A stretch of DNA of 36,672 nucleotides from Acidobacteriota bacterium (GTDB taxonomy: Bacteria; Acidobacteriota; Holophagae; Acanthopleuribacterales; Acanthopleuribacteraceae), in assembly GCA_030066195.1 (NCBI GenBank), contig JASJCB010000134.1, positions 1 through 36,672 of the forward strand, given 5' to 3'. Every line of letters begins with the position of its first letter. Positions within the stretch are counted from its first letter, which is position 1. A program made the position numbers and the translations under genes. A model generated the notes under the pieces. The model did no database searches and was not told where the DNA came from. It saw only the letters and a program-made list of their open reading frames with translations. Positions 1-8,726 of the stretch are shown piece after piece.

Positions 1-93
1 CACACCGGTTCCCATTCCGAACACCGTAGTTAAGCCCGATAGAGCCGATGATACTGGGGCGTGATGCCCTGGGAAAGTAGGACGTCGCCGAAA
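1..93 (+). rRNA. rrf: 5S ribosomal RNA, 3' part (5' end outside window)
   Basis: The first ~93 bases match the middle and 3' part of bacterial 5S rRNA. Recognisable elements are the CCATTCCGAACAC loop, the AGTTAAGCCC segment, GCCGATGATACTG, and the GGGAAAGTAGGACGTCGCCG 3' arm. The 5' strand of the closing helix lies outside the window, so the exact 3' end is an estimate. A strong terminator follows at once, as expected for the end of an rRNA operon. The nqr operon is the next gene set downstream. Confidence 0.93.
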
Positions 94-101
94 CATATTC
101 C

Positions 102-135
102 AAAAAAAGCCCGCCCTCCTAGGCGGGCTTTTTTT
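102..135 (+). terminator. Rho-independent terminator after 5S rRNA
   Basis: A perfect 7-bp GC stem (GCCCGCC / GGCGGGC, 109-115 and 122-128) has a 6-nt loop. It is preceded by seven A and followed by seven T, so it could work on both strands. It ends the rRNA operon and separates it from nqr. Confidence 0.93.
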
Positions 136-367
136 GGGTCTACGCCGCGATATCTCGCCATAATTACCCTGAAATCCTCCCGAAATCTCTTTATCGGTGT
201 AGGGATTTGTGGTTTAATACAGCCGTTTGGGCAGCACAGACGTTTCCGTGGAACGAGCAAACCTCTTTTTATGCGAGGAAAATTAACGGGAAACTAGAGC
301 CAAGCCGACAAGTACGGTGCAGCGATGCGCAACCGACTTCAATAGTTTTGCGAGGAGAAGGTCTCTT
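136..367 (+). other. Leader/promoter region of the nqr operon
   Basis: This is ~230 bases between the rRNA terminator and nqrA. No open frame with recognisable protein similarity is present. A clear sigma-70 promoter was not found; TTTAAT near 215 is the best -10-like hexamer, without a good -35. From ~255 the RNA could fold: CCTC pairs with GAGG (270-286), followed by a purine-rich stretch and a second weak CGGT/ACCG hairpin near 316-336. The nqrA ribosome binding site AGGAG lies at 353-357. Cis-regulation is possible but unproven. Confidence 0.4.
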
Positions 368-1711
368 ATGGCCGATTTCAGGATCAAAAAGGGGTACGAC
401 GTCCCCATCCTGGGCGAGGCAAACAAGGAAACCAGCGATATGGCATATCCCTCGTTTGTAGGGGTCTGTCCCGTAGAGTTTCCAGGTCTCAAACCCAGGC
501 TCGATGTGAAGGTTAACGACGAGGTCAAGATCGGTTCCCCGCTCTTTCACGACAAGAAAGACGAGACCGTACGATTCCTCTCTCCGGCCGGAGGTCGTGT
601 CACCGCGATCAATTACGGTCCGCGCCGGGTCATTGAAGAAATCATCATTGCCACCGATGAAAGAGAAGAGCACGAGAGTTTCCCCAAGCATGCCGCCGCG
701 GAAATTGCGGGTATGGATCGGGATACCCTCATCGACGAATTGCGGGCGGGCGGCGTCTGGCCCTGCATCCGGCGTCGGCCTTTCAACAAAATTGCCGGCA
801 GGGACGACAATCCCAAGGCGATTTTCGTCAACTGCATGGACACCGCGCCCCTGGCCGGCGACCCCAACTTCTCCTTAAAAGAAGACAACGAAGCATTCAA
901 AGCCGGCGTTGCGGCTCTGAGCGTGCTTTGCGGCGTGGTTCACGTCTGCACGGCCAAGGGCGCCGATGACAGTTTCAGCGGCAGCAGCGGCACCAAGCAC
1001 AGCTTCAGCGGCAAACACCCCGCCGGCCTGACCGGCACTCATATCGGCCATGTCAGCCCCATCAACAAGGGGGAGGTCGTTTGGCACGTGACCGCCCGCG
1101 ATGCGGTGCTTATCGGCAGCTTGTTGCTGGACGGCAAATATCCCACCAAACGCGTGGTTGCCGTTGCCGGTCCTTCCGTCAACAAACCTGCCTATATCAG
1201 GGCGCGGATGGGCGCTCGCATCTCCGATCTGACCGGCGGTAATGTGGCCGAGGGCGAACAACGCTATATTTCCGGCAACATTCTCTCCGGCGCCGTGCGG
1301 GCTTCCGAGGGCTTCCTCGGCTTCTACGACGACCTGGTAACGGTTTTGCCGGAAGGTCGCGAGCAGCGATTCATCGGTTGGATGATGCCGGGCTTCAATC
1401 TCCCCAGCTATACGCGAACCTATTTCAGCGGGCTTTTCGGCGGTAAGCGTTTCAAGATGAACACCAATATCAACGGTGGTCATCGCGCAATCATCCAGTC
1501 GGGTCTGTGGGAGCGTGTGGTTGCGCTGGATGTCTTCCCCGAGCACCTGACCAAAGCTTGTATGGCCGGAGACATCGAGGCCATGGAGCAATTAGGGATC
1601 CTGGAATGCGAGCCCGAGGACTTTGCCTTGTGCACCTATATCGACCCCTCCAAGACCGAGGTCAGTCAGATCATTGCCGAGGGCCTCGAGATGATCGAGA
1701 AGGATGGGTGA
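368..1711 (+). CDS. nqrA: Na+-translocating NADH:quinone reductase subunit A
   Basis: This is the cytoplasmic subunit A of the Na+-NQR complex, which oxidises NADH, reduces quinone and pumps Na+ out of the cell. The product is 447 residues, the usual family length (~446). It opens with an NqrA-type MADFRIKKGYDVPILGEA segment, and PLFHDKK and FLSPAGGRV follow in the N-terminal barrel-sandwich-like part. ATG 368 is chosen because AGGAG (353-357) lies 10 nt upstream and the family start aligns there. An in-frame upstream start at 317 would add 17 residues without homology. The gene is first in a seven-gene operon, and its 3' end overlaps nqrB by 8 bp. No defects are seen. Confidence 0.96.
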   Translation: MADFRIKKGYDVPILGEANKETSDMAYPSFVGVCPVEFPGLKPRLDVKVNDEVKIGSPLFHDKKDETVRFLSPAGGRVTAINYGPRRVIEEIIIATDEREEHESFPKHAAAEIAGMDRDTLIDELRAGGVWPCIRRRPFNKIAGRDDNPKAIFVNCMDTAPLAGDPNFSLKEDNEAFKAGVAALSVLCGVVHVCTAKGADDSFSGSSGTKHSFSGKHPAGLTGTHIGHVSPINKGEVVWHVTARDAVLIGSLLLDGKYPTKRVVAVAGPSVNKPAYIRARMGARISDLTGGNVAEGEQRYISGNILSGAVRASEGFLGFYDDLVTVLPEGREQRFIGWMMPGFNLPSYTRTYFSGLFGGKRFKMNTNINGGHRAIIQSGLWERVVALDVFPEHLTKACMAGDIEAMEQLGILECEPEDFALCTYIDPSKTEVSQIIAEGLEMIEKDG

Positions 1712-2879
1712 TTTGAAATTTCTGCATGACCTTTTTCAGAAGAACGAACACATGTTCCTCAAGGGCGGTAAGCTCGAAAAGTTCTACCCTCTTTATGAAG
1801 CCCAGGAGAGCTTTCTCTTTACGCCCAAAAACGTAACCAACACCCGGGTCCATGTTCGCGACTCGCTGGACAGCAAGCGTTTGATGAGCATGGTCATCGT
1901 CGCGCTGGTCCCTTGTATCCTGTACGGCGCCTACAACGTGGGCCTGCAAATGGCTAAAGCTGCCGGCGATCCCACCGATAACATCGCGGGCCTCTTCGGC
2001 AGCGGATTTTTGCAGATATTGCCTATCATCATCGTCAGCTATGCTGCCGGCGGTGTTTGGGAAGTGCTCTTTGCGGTTCTTCGGCGCCACGAAATCAACG
2101 AGGGTTTTCTGGTGACAGGTATCTTGTTCCCCTTGACCTGTCCGCCGGACATTCCCCTGTGGCAGGTTGCCGTGGGCATCAGCTTCGGTGTTGTCATCGG
2201 CAAGGAAATCTTCGGCGGTACGGGCATGAACGTGCTGAACCCCGCGCTGACCGCGCGCGCGTTCCTCTACTTCTCCTATCCGCAGCAGATTTCGGGTGAT
2301 CTCGTTTGGGTTGCCGTTGACGGTTACAGCGCCGCGACGCCTCTTTCCGCCGCGGCCGCAACCGCAACCGGCGCCTCTACCACCGAGGCCCTGGCCGGTG
2401 CGGGTTACAGCATGTCGAACATGTTCTGGGGTGCCATCCCAGGCTCCATCGGTGAAACGTCAGCGTTTGCCTGTCTGATTGGGGCGGTCATCCTCATCGC
2501 CTGCGGGGTGGGGAGTTGGCGCATCATGGCTTCCACGCTGGGCGGCGCGGCCGTTACCGCGGCCTTGTTGCAGGCCTTCGCCGGTCCCGATGCCTTGGGC
2601 ATGCTCAGCATGACCCCTTGGGAACACCTGGTTGCCGGCGGCCTGATGTTCGGCGCGGTCTTTATGGCCACCGACCCGGTGAGCGCGGCCAGGACGACAA
2701 CGGGCCAATGGGTCTATGGTTTCCTGATCGGGTTCATTACCATTCTGATCAGAACGTGGAACCCGGCATACCCCGAGGGGGTCATGCTGGCTATCTTGTT
2801 CATGAACATCTTTGCACCGCTGATCGATCACCAGGTGGTGCAGGCTAATGTGAAGAGGAGGTTGAGCCGTGCAACGTAA
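1704..2879 (+). CDS. nqrB: Na+-NQR subunit B (covalent FMN, membrane)
   Basis: NqrB is the large membrane subunit of Na+-NQR and carries a covalently bound FMN and riboflavin; it belongs to the RnfD/NqrB family. The product is 391 residues, somewhat shorter than the ~410 of Vibrio. It has about ten hydrophobic segments, an N-terminal cytoplasmic stretch, and the conserved GGTGMNVLNPALTARAFL region. The FMN acceptor is predicted to be Thr212 in DGYSAATPL (codon 2337-2339). The usual site is S-G-A-T, and here Gly is Ala. The start overlaps nqrA by 8 bp, with GAGAAGG just upstream, and the end overlaps nqrC by 11 bp, suggesting translational coupling. Confidence 0.95.
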   Translation: MGDLKFLHDLFQKNEHMFLKGGKLEKFYPLYEAQESFLFTPKNVTNTRVHVRDSLDSKRLMSMVIVALVPCILYGAYNVGLQMAKAAGDPTDNIAGLFGSGFLQILPIIIVSYAAGGVWEVLFAVLRRHEINEGFLVTGILFPLTCPPDIPLWQVAVGISFGVVIGKEIFGGTGMNVLNPALTARAFLYFSYPQQISGDLVWVAVDGYSAATPLSAAAATATGASTTEALAGAGYSMSNMFWGAIPGSIGETSAFACLIGAVILIACGVGSWRIMASTLGGAAVTAALLQAFAGPDALGMLSMTPWEHLVAGGLMFGAVFMATDPVSAARTTTGQWVYGFLIGFITILIRTWNPAYPEGVMLAILFMNIFAPLIDHQVVQANVKRRLSRAT

Positions 2880-3699
2880 AGGCGATGCCTATACCTTTGT
2901 TTTCGCGTCCGTCATCTGTGTGTTCTGTGCGGTGGTCCTGGCGCTGGCCGCCACGGCCCTGAAGCCCATCCAGGAAAAAAACGTGAAACTGGACGTCACG
3001 GTCAACATCCTGGGCGCGGTCGGTCACGACCCGATGGAACTGAAGAAGACGCCTGACAAGGCCTTCGAATTGTTCGAAAAAGAATTCGAAATCAAGATCC
3101 TCGACAAAGACAATGCCGAGCAGGACCGTAAATTCATGGAAACGGAATTGGCTAAGCTGGGATATGTGCCCGATGAGCTGCAAGACCTCGACCTGGGCAC
3201 CCTGGTACGCCGTTTCGATTCCAAGGTCGGCCTGTTGGCCGCCAGGGCCGGGCAGAAGCGAGCCGAATACGATCCCGGTTACAAGCTGGTCTATGTCCAC
3301 CGGGGAGAAACAGGCGGTGTCGACGCCTATGTGGTTCCCATCGAGGGCTACGGCCTTTGGGATATCATCAAGGGTTACCTGGCGTTGGAGACCGATCTCA
3401 ACACGATCAAAGGCGTTACCTTCTACGAACACAAGGAAACACCCGGTCTGGGCGCCCGTGTTACCGAGGCCTGGTTTCAAGAAAGCTTCAAGGGCAAAAA
3501 GATCCTGGACGAGAACAATAACCTGGTTTCCATCACCGTCGCCAAGGGCCCCACCGCCTCCGGTCCCCATCAGGTGGACGGCATCAGCGGCGCCACCCTC
3601 ACCGGCGACGGCATGAACGTGTTTATGAAGAGAGACCTGGAAACCTACGAACCTTACTTCCAAACGTTGAGAAGCAGTTCAAGGAGTGCGACAAGATGA
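2869..3699 (+). CDS. nqrC: Na+-NQR subunit C (covalent FMN)
   Basis: NqrC has one N-terminal membrane helix (residues ~8-32) and a large periplasmic domain that carries covalent FMN. The product is 276 residues. The FMN acceptor is Thr243 in DGISGATLTGDG (codon 3595-3597), a perfect S-G-A-T flavinylation motif. The region KETPGLGARV, typical of the NqrC/RnfG FMN-binding domain, is also present. Translation starts at GTG 2869, preceded by GAGGAGG (2854-2861), and overlaps nqrB by 11 bp. The stop overlaps the nqrD start in an ATGA tetranucleotide. No defects are seen. Confidence 0.95.
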   Translation: MQRKGDAYTFVFASVICVFCAVVLALAATALKPIQEKNVKLDVTVNILGAVGHDPMELKKTPDKAFELFEKEFEIKILDKDNAEQDRKFMETELAKLGYVPDELQDLDLGTLVRRFDSKVGLLAARAGQKRAEYDPGYKLVYVHRGETGGVDAYVVPIEGYGLWDIIKGYLALETDLNTIKGVTFYEHKETPGLGARVTEAWFQESFKGKKILDENNNLVSITVAKGPTASGPHQVDGISGATLTGDGMNVFMKRDLETYEPYFQTLRSSSRSATR

Positions 3700-4358
3700 C
3701 GACGGCCACCGAAACCGCCGCCAAGCCCAAGGGTACACTCTTCGGCAAGAAGGAACGCGCTATTGTCAAGGACCCGGTGTGGGACAACAACCCCATTACT
3801 CTCCAGGTGCTGGGCATTTGCTCGGCGCTCGCCATCACGACCAGCCTGCAACCGGCGCTGGTCATGTGTATCTCGCTGACCTTCGTGCTTTGCGGTTCCA
3901 ACGTAATCATTTCCATTTTGAGAAACTTTATTCCCAACAAGATACGCATCATCGTCATGTTGAGCGTGATCTCCACCCTGGTGATCCTGGTTGACCAGGT
4001 ATTGAAAGCCTATAGTTACGACATGAGTAAAGAACTCAGCGTGTTCGTAGGCCTCATCATTACCAACTGTATCGTTATGGGCCGCGCCGAGGCATTTGCC
4101 ATGGCCAACAAGCCCTGGCCTTCCTTCCTGGACGGCTTGGGGAACTCCCTGGGTTACAGCGTCATCCTGATCGTGGTCGCCTTCGGTCGCGAATTGTTCG
4201 GCAACGGAACCCTCTTCGGGTTCCAGGTTGTTCCGCAAGTTGCCTACGAGGCCGGTTACACCAATATGGGCCTGATGTTGCTGCCTCCCGGCGCCTTCCT
4301 GATTCTGGGCGTCATCATCTGGTTGCAGCGCACCATGTCGGGCCATTTCGAGGATTAG
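3696..4358 (+). CDS. nqrD: Na+-NQR subunit D
   Basis: NqrD is one of the two small, mutually inverted membrane subunits (NqrD/NqrE) that hold an intramembrane iron-sulfur centre. The product is 220 residues with about six membrane helices. The two cysteines expected to bind the cluster are Cys42 in GICSALA and Cys125 in ITNCIVMGRAEA. The C-terminal half carries RELFGNGTLFG, as in other NqrD/RnfE proteins. The ATG shares an ATGA overlap with the nqrC stop. The Lys/Thr-rich N-terminus is slightly longer than in Vibrio. Confidence 0.95.
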   Translation: MTTATETAAKPKGTLFGKKERAIVKDPVWDNNPITLQVLGICSALAITTSLQPALVMCISLTFVLCGSNVIISILRNFIPNKIRIIVMLSVISTLVILVDQVLKAYSYDMSKELSVFVGLIITNCIVMGRAEAFAMANKPWPSFLDGLGNSLGYSVILIVVAFGRELFGNGTLFGFQVVPQVAYEAGYTNMGLMLLPPGAFLILGVIIWLQRTMSGHFED

Positions 4359-4367
4359 GGGTGCATC

Positions 4368-4985
4368 ATGATAGCTGAATACGTCAACATTGCGATGAAA
4401 GCGATCTTCATCGAGAACATCCTCTTATCTCTTTTCTTGGGCATGTGTTCCTTTCTGGCTTGTTCCAAGAAGATCGATACCGCTTTCGGCCTGGGTCTGG
4501 CCGTCGTCTTCGTACTCACGGTTACGGCGCCGGTCAACTGGCTGATCAACCACTTCCTACTGCGGGACGGCGCCCTCGCCTGGGCCGGTGCCTGGGGCGC
4601 TACCGTGGACTTGAGCTTCCTGCAGTTTATCTGTTACATCGCCGTAATTGCCGCCATGGTCCAACTGGTGGAGATGGTGTTAGATAAATTCTTCCCACCC
4701 CTTTACACCGCACTCGGCATTTTCCTGCCGCTGATCGCCGTGAACTGCGCCATTCTGGGTACTTCCTTACAAATGGGTACCAAGGGATACGACTTCGGCG
4801 AGACTTGTGTCTACGGACTCAGCTCGGGAATCGGCTGGGCGTTGGCTATCGTAGGGATGGCTTCCATTCGCACCAAGCTCCAATACTCGAACCTGCCTGC
4901 CGGCCTGCGGGGCCTGGGGGTCACCATGATCATCACCGGACTGATGGCCATCGGATTCATGACCTTCATCGGCATCAAGCTCTAA
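4368..4985 (+). CDS. nqrE: Na+-NQR subunit E
   Basis: NqrE is the membrane partner of NqrD. The product is 205 residues with six predicted helices, a typical length. Predicted iron-sulfur cysteines are Cys27 in FLGMCSFLACSKK and Cys127 in IAVNCAILGTSL. An AGGGGTG ribosome binding site lies a few bases upstream of ATG 4368, and nqrD ends 9 bp earlier. The next gene, nqrF, starts 12 bp after the stop, behind an AGGAGG. Confidence 0.95.
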   Translation: MIAEYVNIAMKAIFIENILLSLFLGMCSFLACSKKIDTAFGLGLAVVFVLTVTAPVNWLINHFLLRDGALAWAGAWGATVDLSFLQFICYIAVIAAMVQLVEMVLDKFFPPLYTALGIFLPLIAVNCAILGTSLQMGTKGYDFGETCVYGLSSGIGWALAIVGMASIRTKLQYSNLPAGLRGLGVTMIITGLMAIGFMTFIGIKL

Positions 4986-4997
4986 GGAGGAAGCTGC

Positions 4998-6218
4998 ATG
5001 ATCATTGCACTTTCAATCGCGGTTTTCGCGGGAGTCATCCTGTCCCTTGTGGGCCTGTTGACTGTCCTCGAAAAGAAACTGGTACCACAGGGTGAAGTCA
5101 ACATCCTGGTCAACGGCGACGAGGAAAAAAGTCCCAAGGTCTCCCCGGGCGGTACGCTGCTGGGCGCCCTTTCCGGCTCCAAGATCTTCCTGCCCTCCGC
5201 GTGCGGCGGCGGCGGAACCTGCGCCATGTGTAAATGCAGGGTGCTTGAAGGCGGCGGTGATATCCTGCCGACCGAACTGACCCACATTTCGCGTAAGGAA
5301 GCCAAGGACAACTGGCGCCTGGCCTGTCAGGTGAAGGTCAAGCAGGACATGACGATTGAAGTACCCGAAGAGGTCTTCAGCATTCAGAAGTTCAACTGCA
5401 CCGTTCGTTCCAACGACAACGTGGCGACCTTCATCAAAGAACTCATCCTGGACCTGGACGGCGGACAGACCCTGGACTTCACGGCCGGCGGTTATATCCA
5501 GATCGACATTCCCGAGTATCACAACCTGAAGTACTCGGAATTCGACATCCAAGACGAATACCACCCCGACTGGGACAAGTACAACCTGTGGCGTTACACC
5601 GCCAACAACCCGGAGGAATGCTTCCGCGCCTACTCCATGGCCAACCACCCCGCCGAGGGCAACATGATCATGCTGAACGTGCGGATCGCCTCGCCGCCGC
5701 CCAATCGCGACGACGTGCCGCCGGGTATCGCCTCCTCCTATATCTTCAACGTGAAGAAGGGCGACAAGGTGGTGGTCAGCGGTCCCTACGGTGAGTTCTT
5801 TGCCAAGGATACCGAACGCGAGATGTGCTACATCGGCGGCGGCGCCGGCATGGCGCCCATGCGCAGCCACATCTTCGACCTGTTCCATACCAGGAAGACC
5901 AACCGCAAGGTTACCTTCTGGTACGGCGCGCGTTCCCTGCGGGAAATGTTCTACGATGACCACTTCAAGAATATCCAAGATGACTTCCCCAACTTCAACT
6001 ACAACGTGGCCCTCTCTGACCCTCTGCCCGAGGATAATTGGGAAGGCCCGGTCGGTTTCATCCACCAGGTGCTTTACGATAACTACCTGAAGGACCACGA
6101 TGATCCCACCGAGATCGAGTACTACATGTGCGGTCCCCCGATGATGATCGCGGCCGCCAATAAAATGCTCTTCGATCTGGGCGTCGAAAAGGAAATGATC
6201 GCGTACGATGAGTTCTAA
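4998..6218 (+). CDS. nqrF: Na+-NQR subunit F (NADH dehydrogenase, 2Fe-2S/FAD)
   Basis: NqrF is the electron entry subunit: it oxidises NADH and passes electrons through FAD and a 2Fe-2S centre. The product is 406 residues. The N-terminal anchor helix is at ~2-24. The ferredoxin domain (~33-125) binds the cluster through Cys69, Cys75, Cys78 and Cys110 (C-x5-C-x2-C-x31-C). The FAD-binding RAYSMANHP follows. The NAD-binding part contains YIGGGAGMAPMRSH and CGPPMM, and the protein ends with the family's acidic-aromatic tail DEF. AGGAGG lies 7 nt upstream of ATG 4998. The 3' end overlaps apbE by 11 bp. Confidence 0.97.
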   Translation: MIIALSIAVFAGVILSLVGLLTVLEKKLVPQGEVNILVNGDEEKSPKVSPGGTLLGALSGSKIFLPSACGGGGTCAMCKCRVLEGGGDILPTELTHISRKEAKDNWRLACQVKVKQDMTIEVPEEVFSIQKFNCTVRSNDNVATFIKELILDLDGGQTLDFTAGGYIQIDIPEYHNLKYSEFDIQDEYHPDWDKYNLWRYTANNPEECFRAYSMANHPAEGNMIMLNVRIASPPPNRDDVPPGIASSYIFNVKKGDKVVVSGPYGEFFAKDTEREMCYIGGGAGMAPMRSHIFDLFHTRKTNRKVTFWYGARSLREMFYDDHFKNIQDDFPNFNYNVALSDPLPEDNWEGPVGFIHQVLYDNYLKDHDDPTEIEYYMCGPPMMIAAANKMLFDLGVEKEMIAYDEF

Positions 6219-7248
6219 TTCGACAAATCTGAACCCTTATGGAACGAAGCACCGGTGGTTACCGGTGCTTCTTCTGTTTACGGTGTTGGGTTGCGGCCCT
6301 TCCGAGAAGCATTACGATTGGCGTGGCAAGACCATGGGCACCTACTACCAGGTCCGCGTGGTCAGCGCACTGCCCATGGACGAGACGCATCATCAAGACC
6401 TGATCGCCGTCATGGGAGAGACCAATTCGTTGATGTCCAACTGGCTGGACTCCAGCGAGGTTTCCCGGTTCAATGAGCATCGGACAACAGAACCTTTCCC
6501 CGTTTCCGAAGCCACCGCCGCGGTGGTTGCGGCGGCCTTGGATCTTCATGCGAAGACTCGCGGCGCCCTGGACCCCACCATCAGCCCGCTCATCGAGTTA
6601 TGGGGATTCGGCACCCACGAACGCCTGCAATTCCCCGAACCGGGGTCGATTGAAGAAGCCCTGGCCAGGGGCGGCATGCAACGGTTGAGCATCTCCGATA
6701 ACAGCTTGATCAAAAACCTGCCGGAACTCACCGTCAACCTGAGCGCCATTGCCAAAGGTTATGCCGTTGACCGGGTGGCTTCACGACTTGAAGAAAGCGG
6801 TTTCACCAATTACCTGGTCAACATCGGCGGCGAGGTCCGCGTGAAAGGGGTCAACCCGCAAGGCGATCCCTGGCGAATGGCGGTCGAAAAGCCGAATTAT
6901 GAAAAAGGCCGGGAAGTTTACGGGGTCTTCGATCTGAAAGACCGGGCGATGGCGACATCCGGCGATTACCGCATTTATTTTACCCATGAAGGCAAACAAT
7001 ACAGCCATATCATCGATCCCCGTAACGGTTATCCGGTAACCCACGGCATCGCTTCGGCCTCTGTTATCGCCGACGACTGCATGACCGCGGACGGACTGGC
7101 CACCGCTTTGCTGGTGCTGACTCCGGAGGAGGGCCTGGAAGTGATCGAGGATTTACCGGGGGTCGAGTGCCTGATCCTGGTCCGCGACGGTAACGGCGGT
7201 TACATCGAATATGCCAGTAGCGGTCTGGCCGCCTATCGTTTGCAGTAG
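6208..7248 (+). CDS. apbE: FAD:protein FMN transferase (ApbE lipoprotein)
   Basis: ApbE transfers FMN from FAD to a threonine of target proteins; its targets here should be NqrB Thr212 and NqrC Thr243. The product is 346 residues. The N-terminus has basic residues, a hydrophobic stretch and a lipobox VLGC (Cys29), so it is probably a lipoprotein facing the periplasm, where these threonines lie. Family motifs are KTMGTYYQV, LSAIAKGYAVD, NIGGEVRVKG, the YSHIIDPRNGYPV region, and DDCMTADGLATALLVL with metal-binding Asp residues. It is coupled to nqrF by an 11-bp overlap, which places the modifying enzyme in the operon of its substrates. Confidence 0.94.
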   Translation: MSSNSTNLNPYGTKHRWLPVLLLFTVLGCGPSEKHYDWRGKTMGTYYQVRVVSALPMDETHHQDLIAVMGETNSLMSNWLDSSEVSRFNEHRTTEPFPVSEATAAVVAAALDLHAKTRGALDPTISPLIELWGFGTHERLQFPEPGSIEEALARGGMQRLSISDNSLIKNLPELTVNLSAIAKGYAVDRVASRLEESGFTNYLVNIGGEVRVKGVNPQGDPWRMAVEKPNYEKGREVYGVFDLKDRAMATSGDYRIYFTHEGKQYSHIIDPRNGYPVTHGIASASVIADDCMTADGLATALLVLTPEEGLEVIEDLPGVECLILVRDGNGGYIEYASSGLAAYRLQ

Positions 7249-7307
7249 CAGGCCGTAGCGCCGATCCTTTCAAACCCACGTGAGTGTTGATTTAAAGAAA
7301 TCTTTAC

Positions 7308-7338
7308 TTGATAATAGACCGAATCGTCCGACTATAGC
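7308..7338 (+). promoter_or_regulatory. Possible sigma-70 promoter for sucB-lpd
   Basis: TTGATA (7308-7313) and TATAGC (7333-7338) are 19 bp apart, which is longer than ideal. They lie in the 205-bp gap between apbE and sucB, where a promoter is expected. Another -10-like hexamer, TACAAT, lies near 7393. The assignment is weak. Confidence 0.25.
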
Positions 7339-7454
7339 TGATGCGTTGCGGGTTAGGGCTGTGAAGGTGCTTCTCTCCCAAGCCGTTTCGTACTACAATA
7401 CCGGCGTTTGTGGATATTGCCGGTAGGCCGGCAGCCGGATTACAGGGAGAAGGC

Positions 7455-8723
7455 ATGAAAATAGAGATCAAGGTACCCCAAGCGGGTGAGTCCGTTACCG
7501 AGGCCATGATCAGCGAATGGTTCGTGGAAGACGGCGGAACCGTTGCCAAAGACGAGGCAATCCTGGAGCTGGAAACCGACAAGGCCAATATGGAGTTGAA
7601 TGCCGACGAGGGCGGCGTGGTCTCCATTGCGGTTGAAGCCGGCGAAGTGGTCACCGTGGGTCAGGTCATCGGTCATATCGATACCGCCGCCGCGGGCGCC
7701 GCAAGCCCCGCACCCGCTCCGGCGCCCGTCGCCGAGGAAGCGCCCGCGCAAGACGCCCCCGATCAGGTTTCAGCGACACAACCCCTTTCACCCGCGGTCC
7801 AGCGCATCGTGACCGAGGAAGGCTTGGATCCCGCAACCATCGAAGGCACCGGCAAAGACGGCCGTATTTTGAAAGAAGACGCCCTGAAAGCCGCCGCGGC
7901 CAAAAAGGCGGCGCCCCGGCCCGTCACGCCCGCTCCTAAACCGGCGCCCGCGCCCGTTCCCAAACCCGCCGCCAAGAGCGGCCATGTGGTCGATCTGCAC
8001 CTGGCTCCCAAGAAGACCGCCGCTCGCGGAGAGCGCGTGGCGCCTATGTCCATGATGCGTCGCCGCATTGCCCAACGCCTGGTAGAAGCCCAGCAGACCG
8101 CGGCCATCCTGACCACCTTCAATGAGATCGACATGAGCGCCGTCATGGAACTGCGTGCGAAATATAAGGATGCTTTCGCCAAGAAATACGGCATTCGGCT
8201 GGGTTTTATGTCCTTCTTCGTCAAAGCCTGCGTGTCGGCTCTCAAGGAAGTTCCCGAAATCAACGCCATGATCGACGGCAACAATATCATCTACCGGGAC
8301 TACTACGACATCGGTGTGGCCGTGGGCTCCAAGAAAGGGCTGGTTGTCCCCATCCTGCGCGACACCGACAATATGACCTTTGCCGAGGTCGAGAACAGTA
8401 TCGCCGCCTATGCAACCAAGGCACGGGACGGCAAGATTTCGCTGGACGACCTCAGCGGCGGCACCTTTACGATCTCCAACGGCGGCATCTACGGCTCGCT
8501 GCTGTCTACGCCCATCCTCAACCCGCCCCAAAGCGGTATCCTGGGTATGCACAAGATCGAGAAGCGGCCCATGGTGGTGGACGACCAGGTCGTCGTTCGA
8601 CCCATGATGTACGTCGCTCTTTCCTATGACCACCGCATTGTGGACGGCAAGGGGGCCGTCACCTTCCTGGTCAAGGTCAAAGAATGCCTGGAAGACCCCT
8701 CCCGAATCATGCTGGAGATCTGA
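7455..8723 (+). CDS. sucB: Dihydrolipoyllysine succinyltransferase, E2 of 2-oxoglutarate dehydrogenase
   Basis: E2 transfers the succinyl group from lipoate to CoA in the TCA cycle. The product is 422 residues. The lipoyl domain (1-75) has Lys43 in ETDKANMEL as lipoylation site. An Ala/Pro-rich linker, a peripheral subunit-binding domain (~112-150, LSPAVQRIVTEEGLDP) and a second Ala/Pro linker follow, then the catalytic domain (~195-422). The active site is SYDHRIVDG, with His393 and Asp397. LTTFNEIDM, RLGFMSFFVKA and NPPQSGILGMH closely match SucB rather than pyruvate E2. GGGAG precedes ATG 7455; the 15 extra upstream codons lack homology. The E1 gene (sucA) is not next to it. Confidence 0.93.
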   Translation: MKIEIKVPQAGESVTEAMISEWFVEDGGTVAKDEAILELETDKANMELNADEGGVVSIAVEAGEVVTVGQVIGHIDTAAAGAASPAPAPAPVAEEAPAQDAPDQVSATQPLSPAVQRIVTEEGLDPATIEGTGKDGRILKEDALKAAAAKKAAPRPVTPAPKPAPAPVPKPAAKSGHVVDLHLAPKKTAARGERVAPMSMMRRRIAQRLVEAQQTAAILTTFNEIDMSAVMELRAKYKDAFAKKYGIRLGFMSFFVKACVSALKEVPEINAMIDGNNIIYRDYYDIGVAVGSKKGLVVPILRDTDNMTFAEVENSIAAYATKARDGKISLDDLSGGTFTISNGGIYGSLLSTPILNPPQSGILGMHKIEKRPMVVDDQVVVRPMMYVALSYDHRIVDGKGAVTFLVKVKECLEDPSRIMLEI

Positions 8724-8726
8724 CTT

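Noticed and set aside
255..345. GEMM-type c-di-GMP riboswitch or other known riboswitch upstream of nqrA
   Set aside because: A GCAAACC word followed by a small hairpin is reminiscent, but the conserved GGACGCAAAGCC core and tetraloop-receptor are not found. No other known aptamer fits.
875..6098. Several minus-strand frames opposite nqrA, nqrC and nqrF (875-1591, 2845-3663, 5013-6098)
   Set aside because: They are antisense shadows of the nqr genes. They are Gly/His/Val-rich with no family features or ribosome binding sites.
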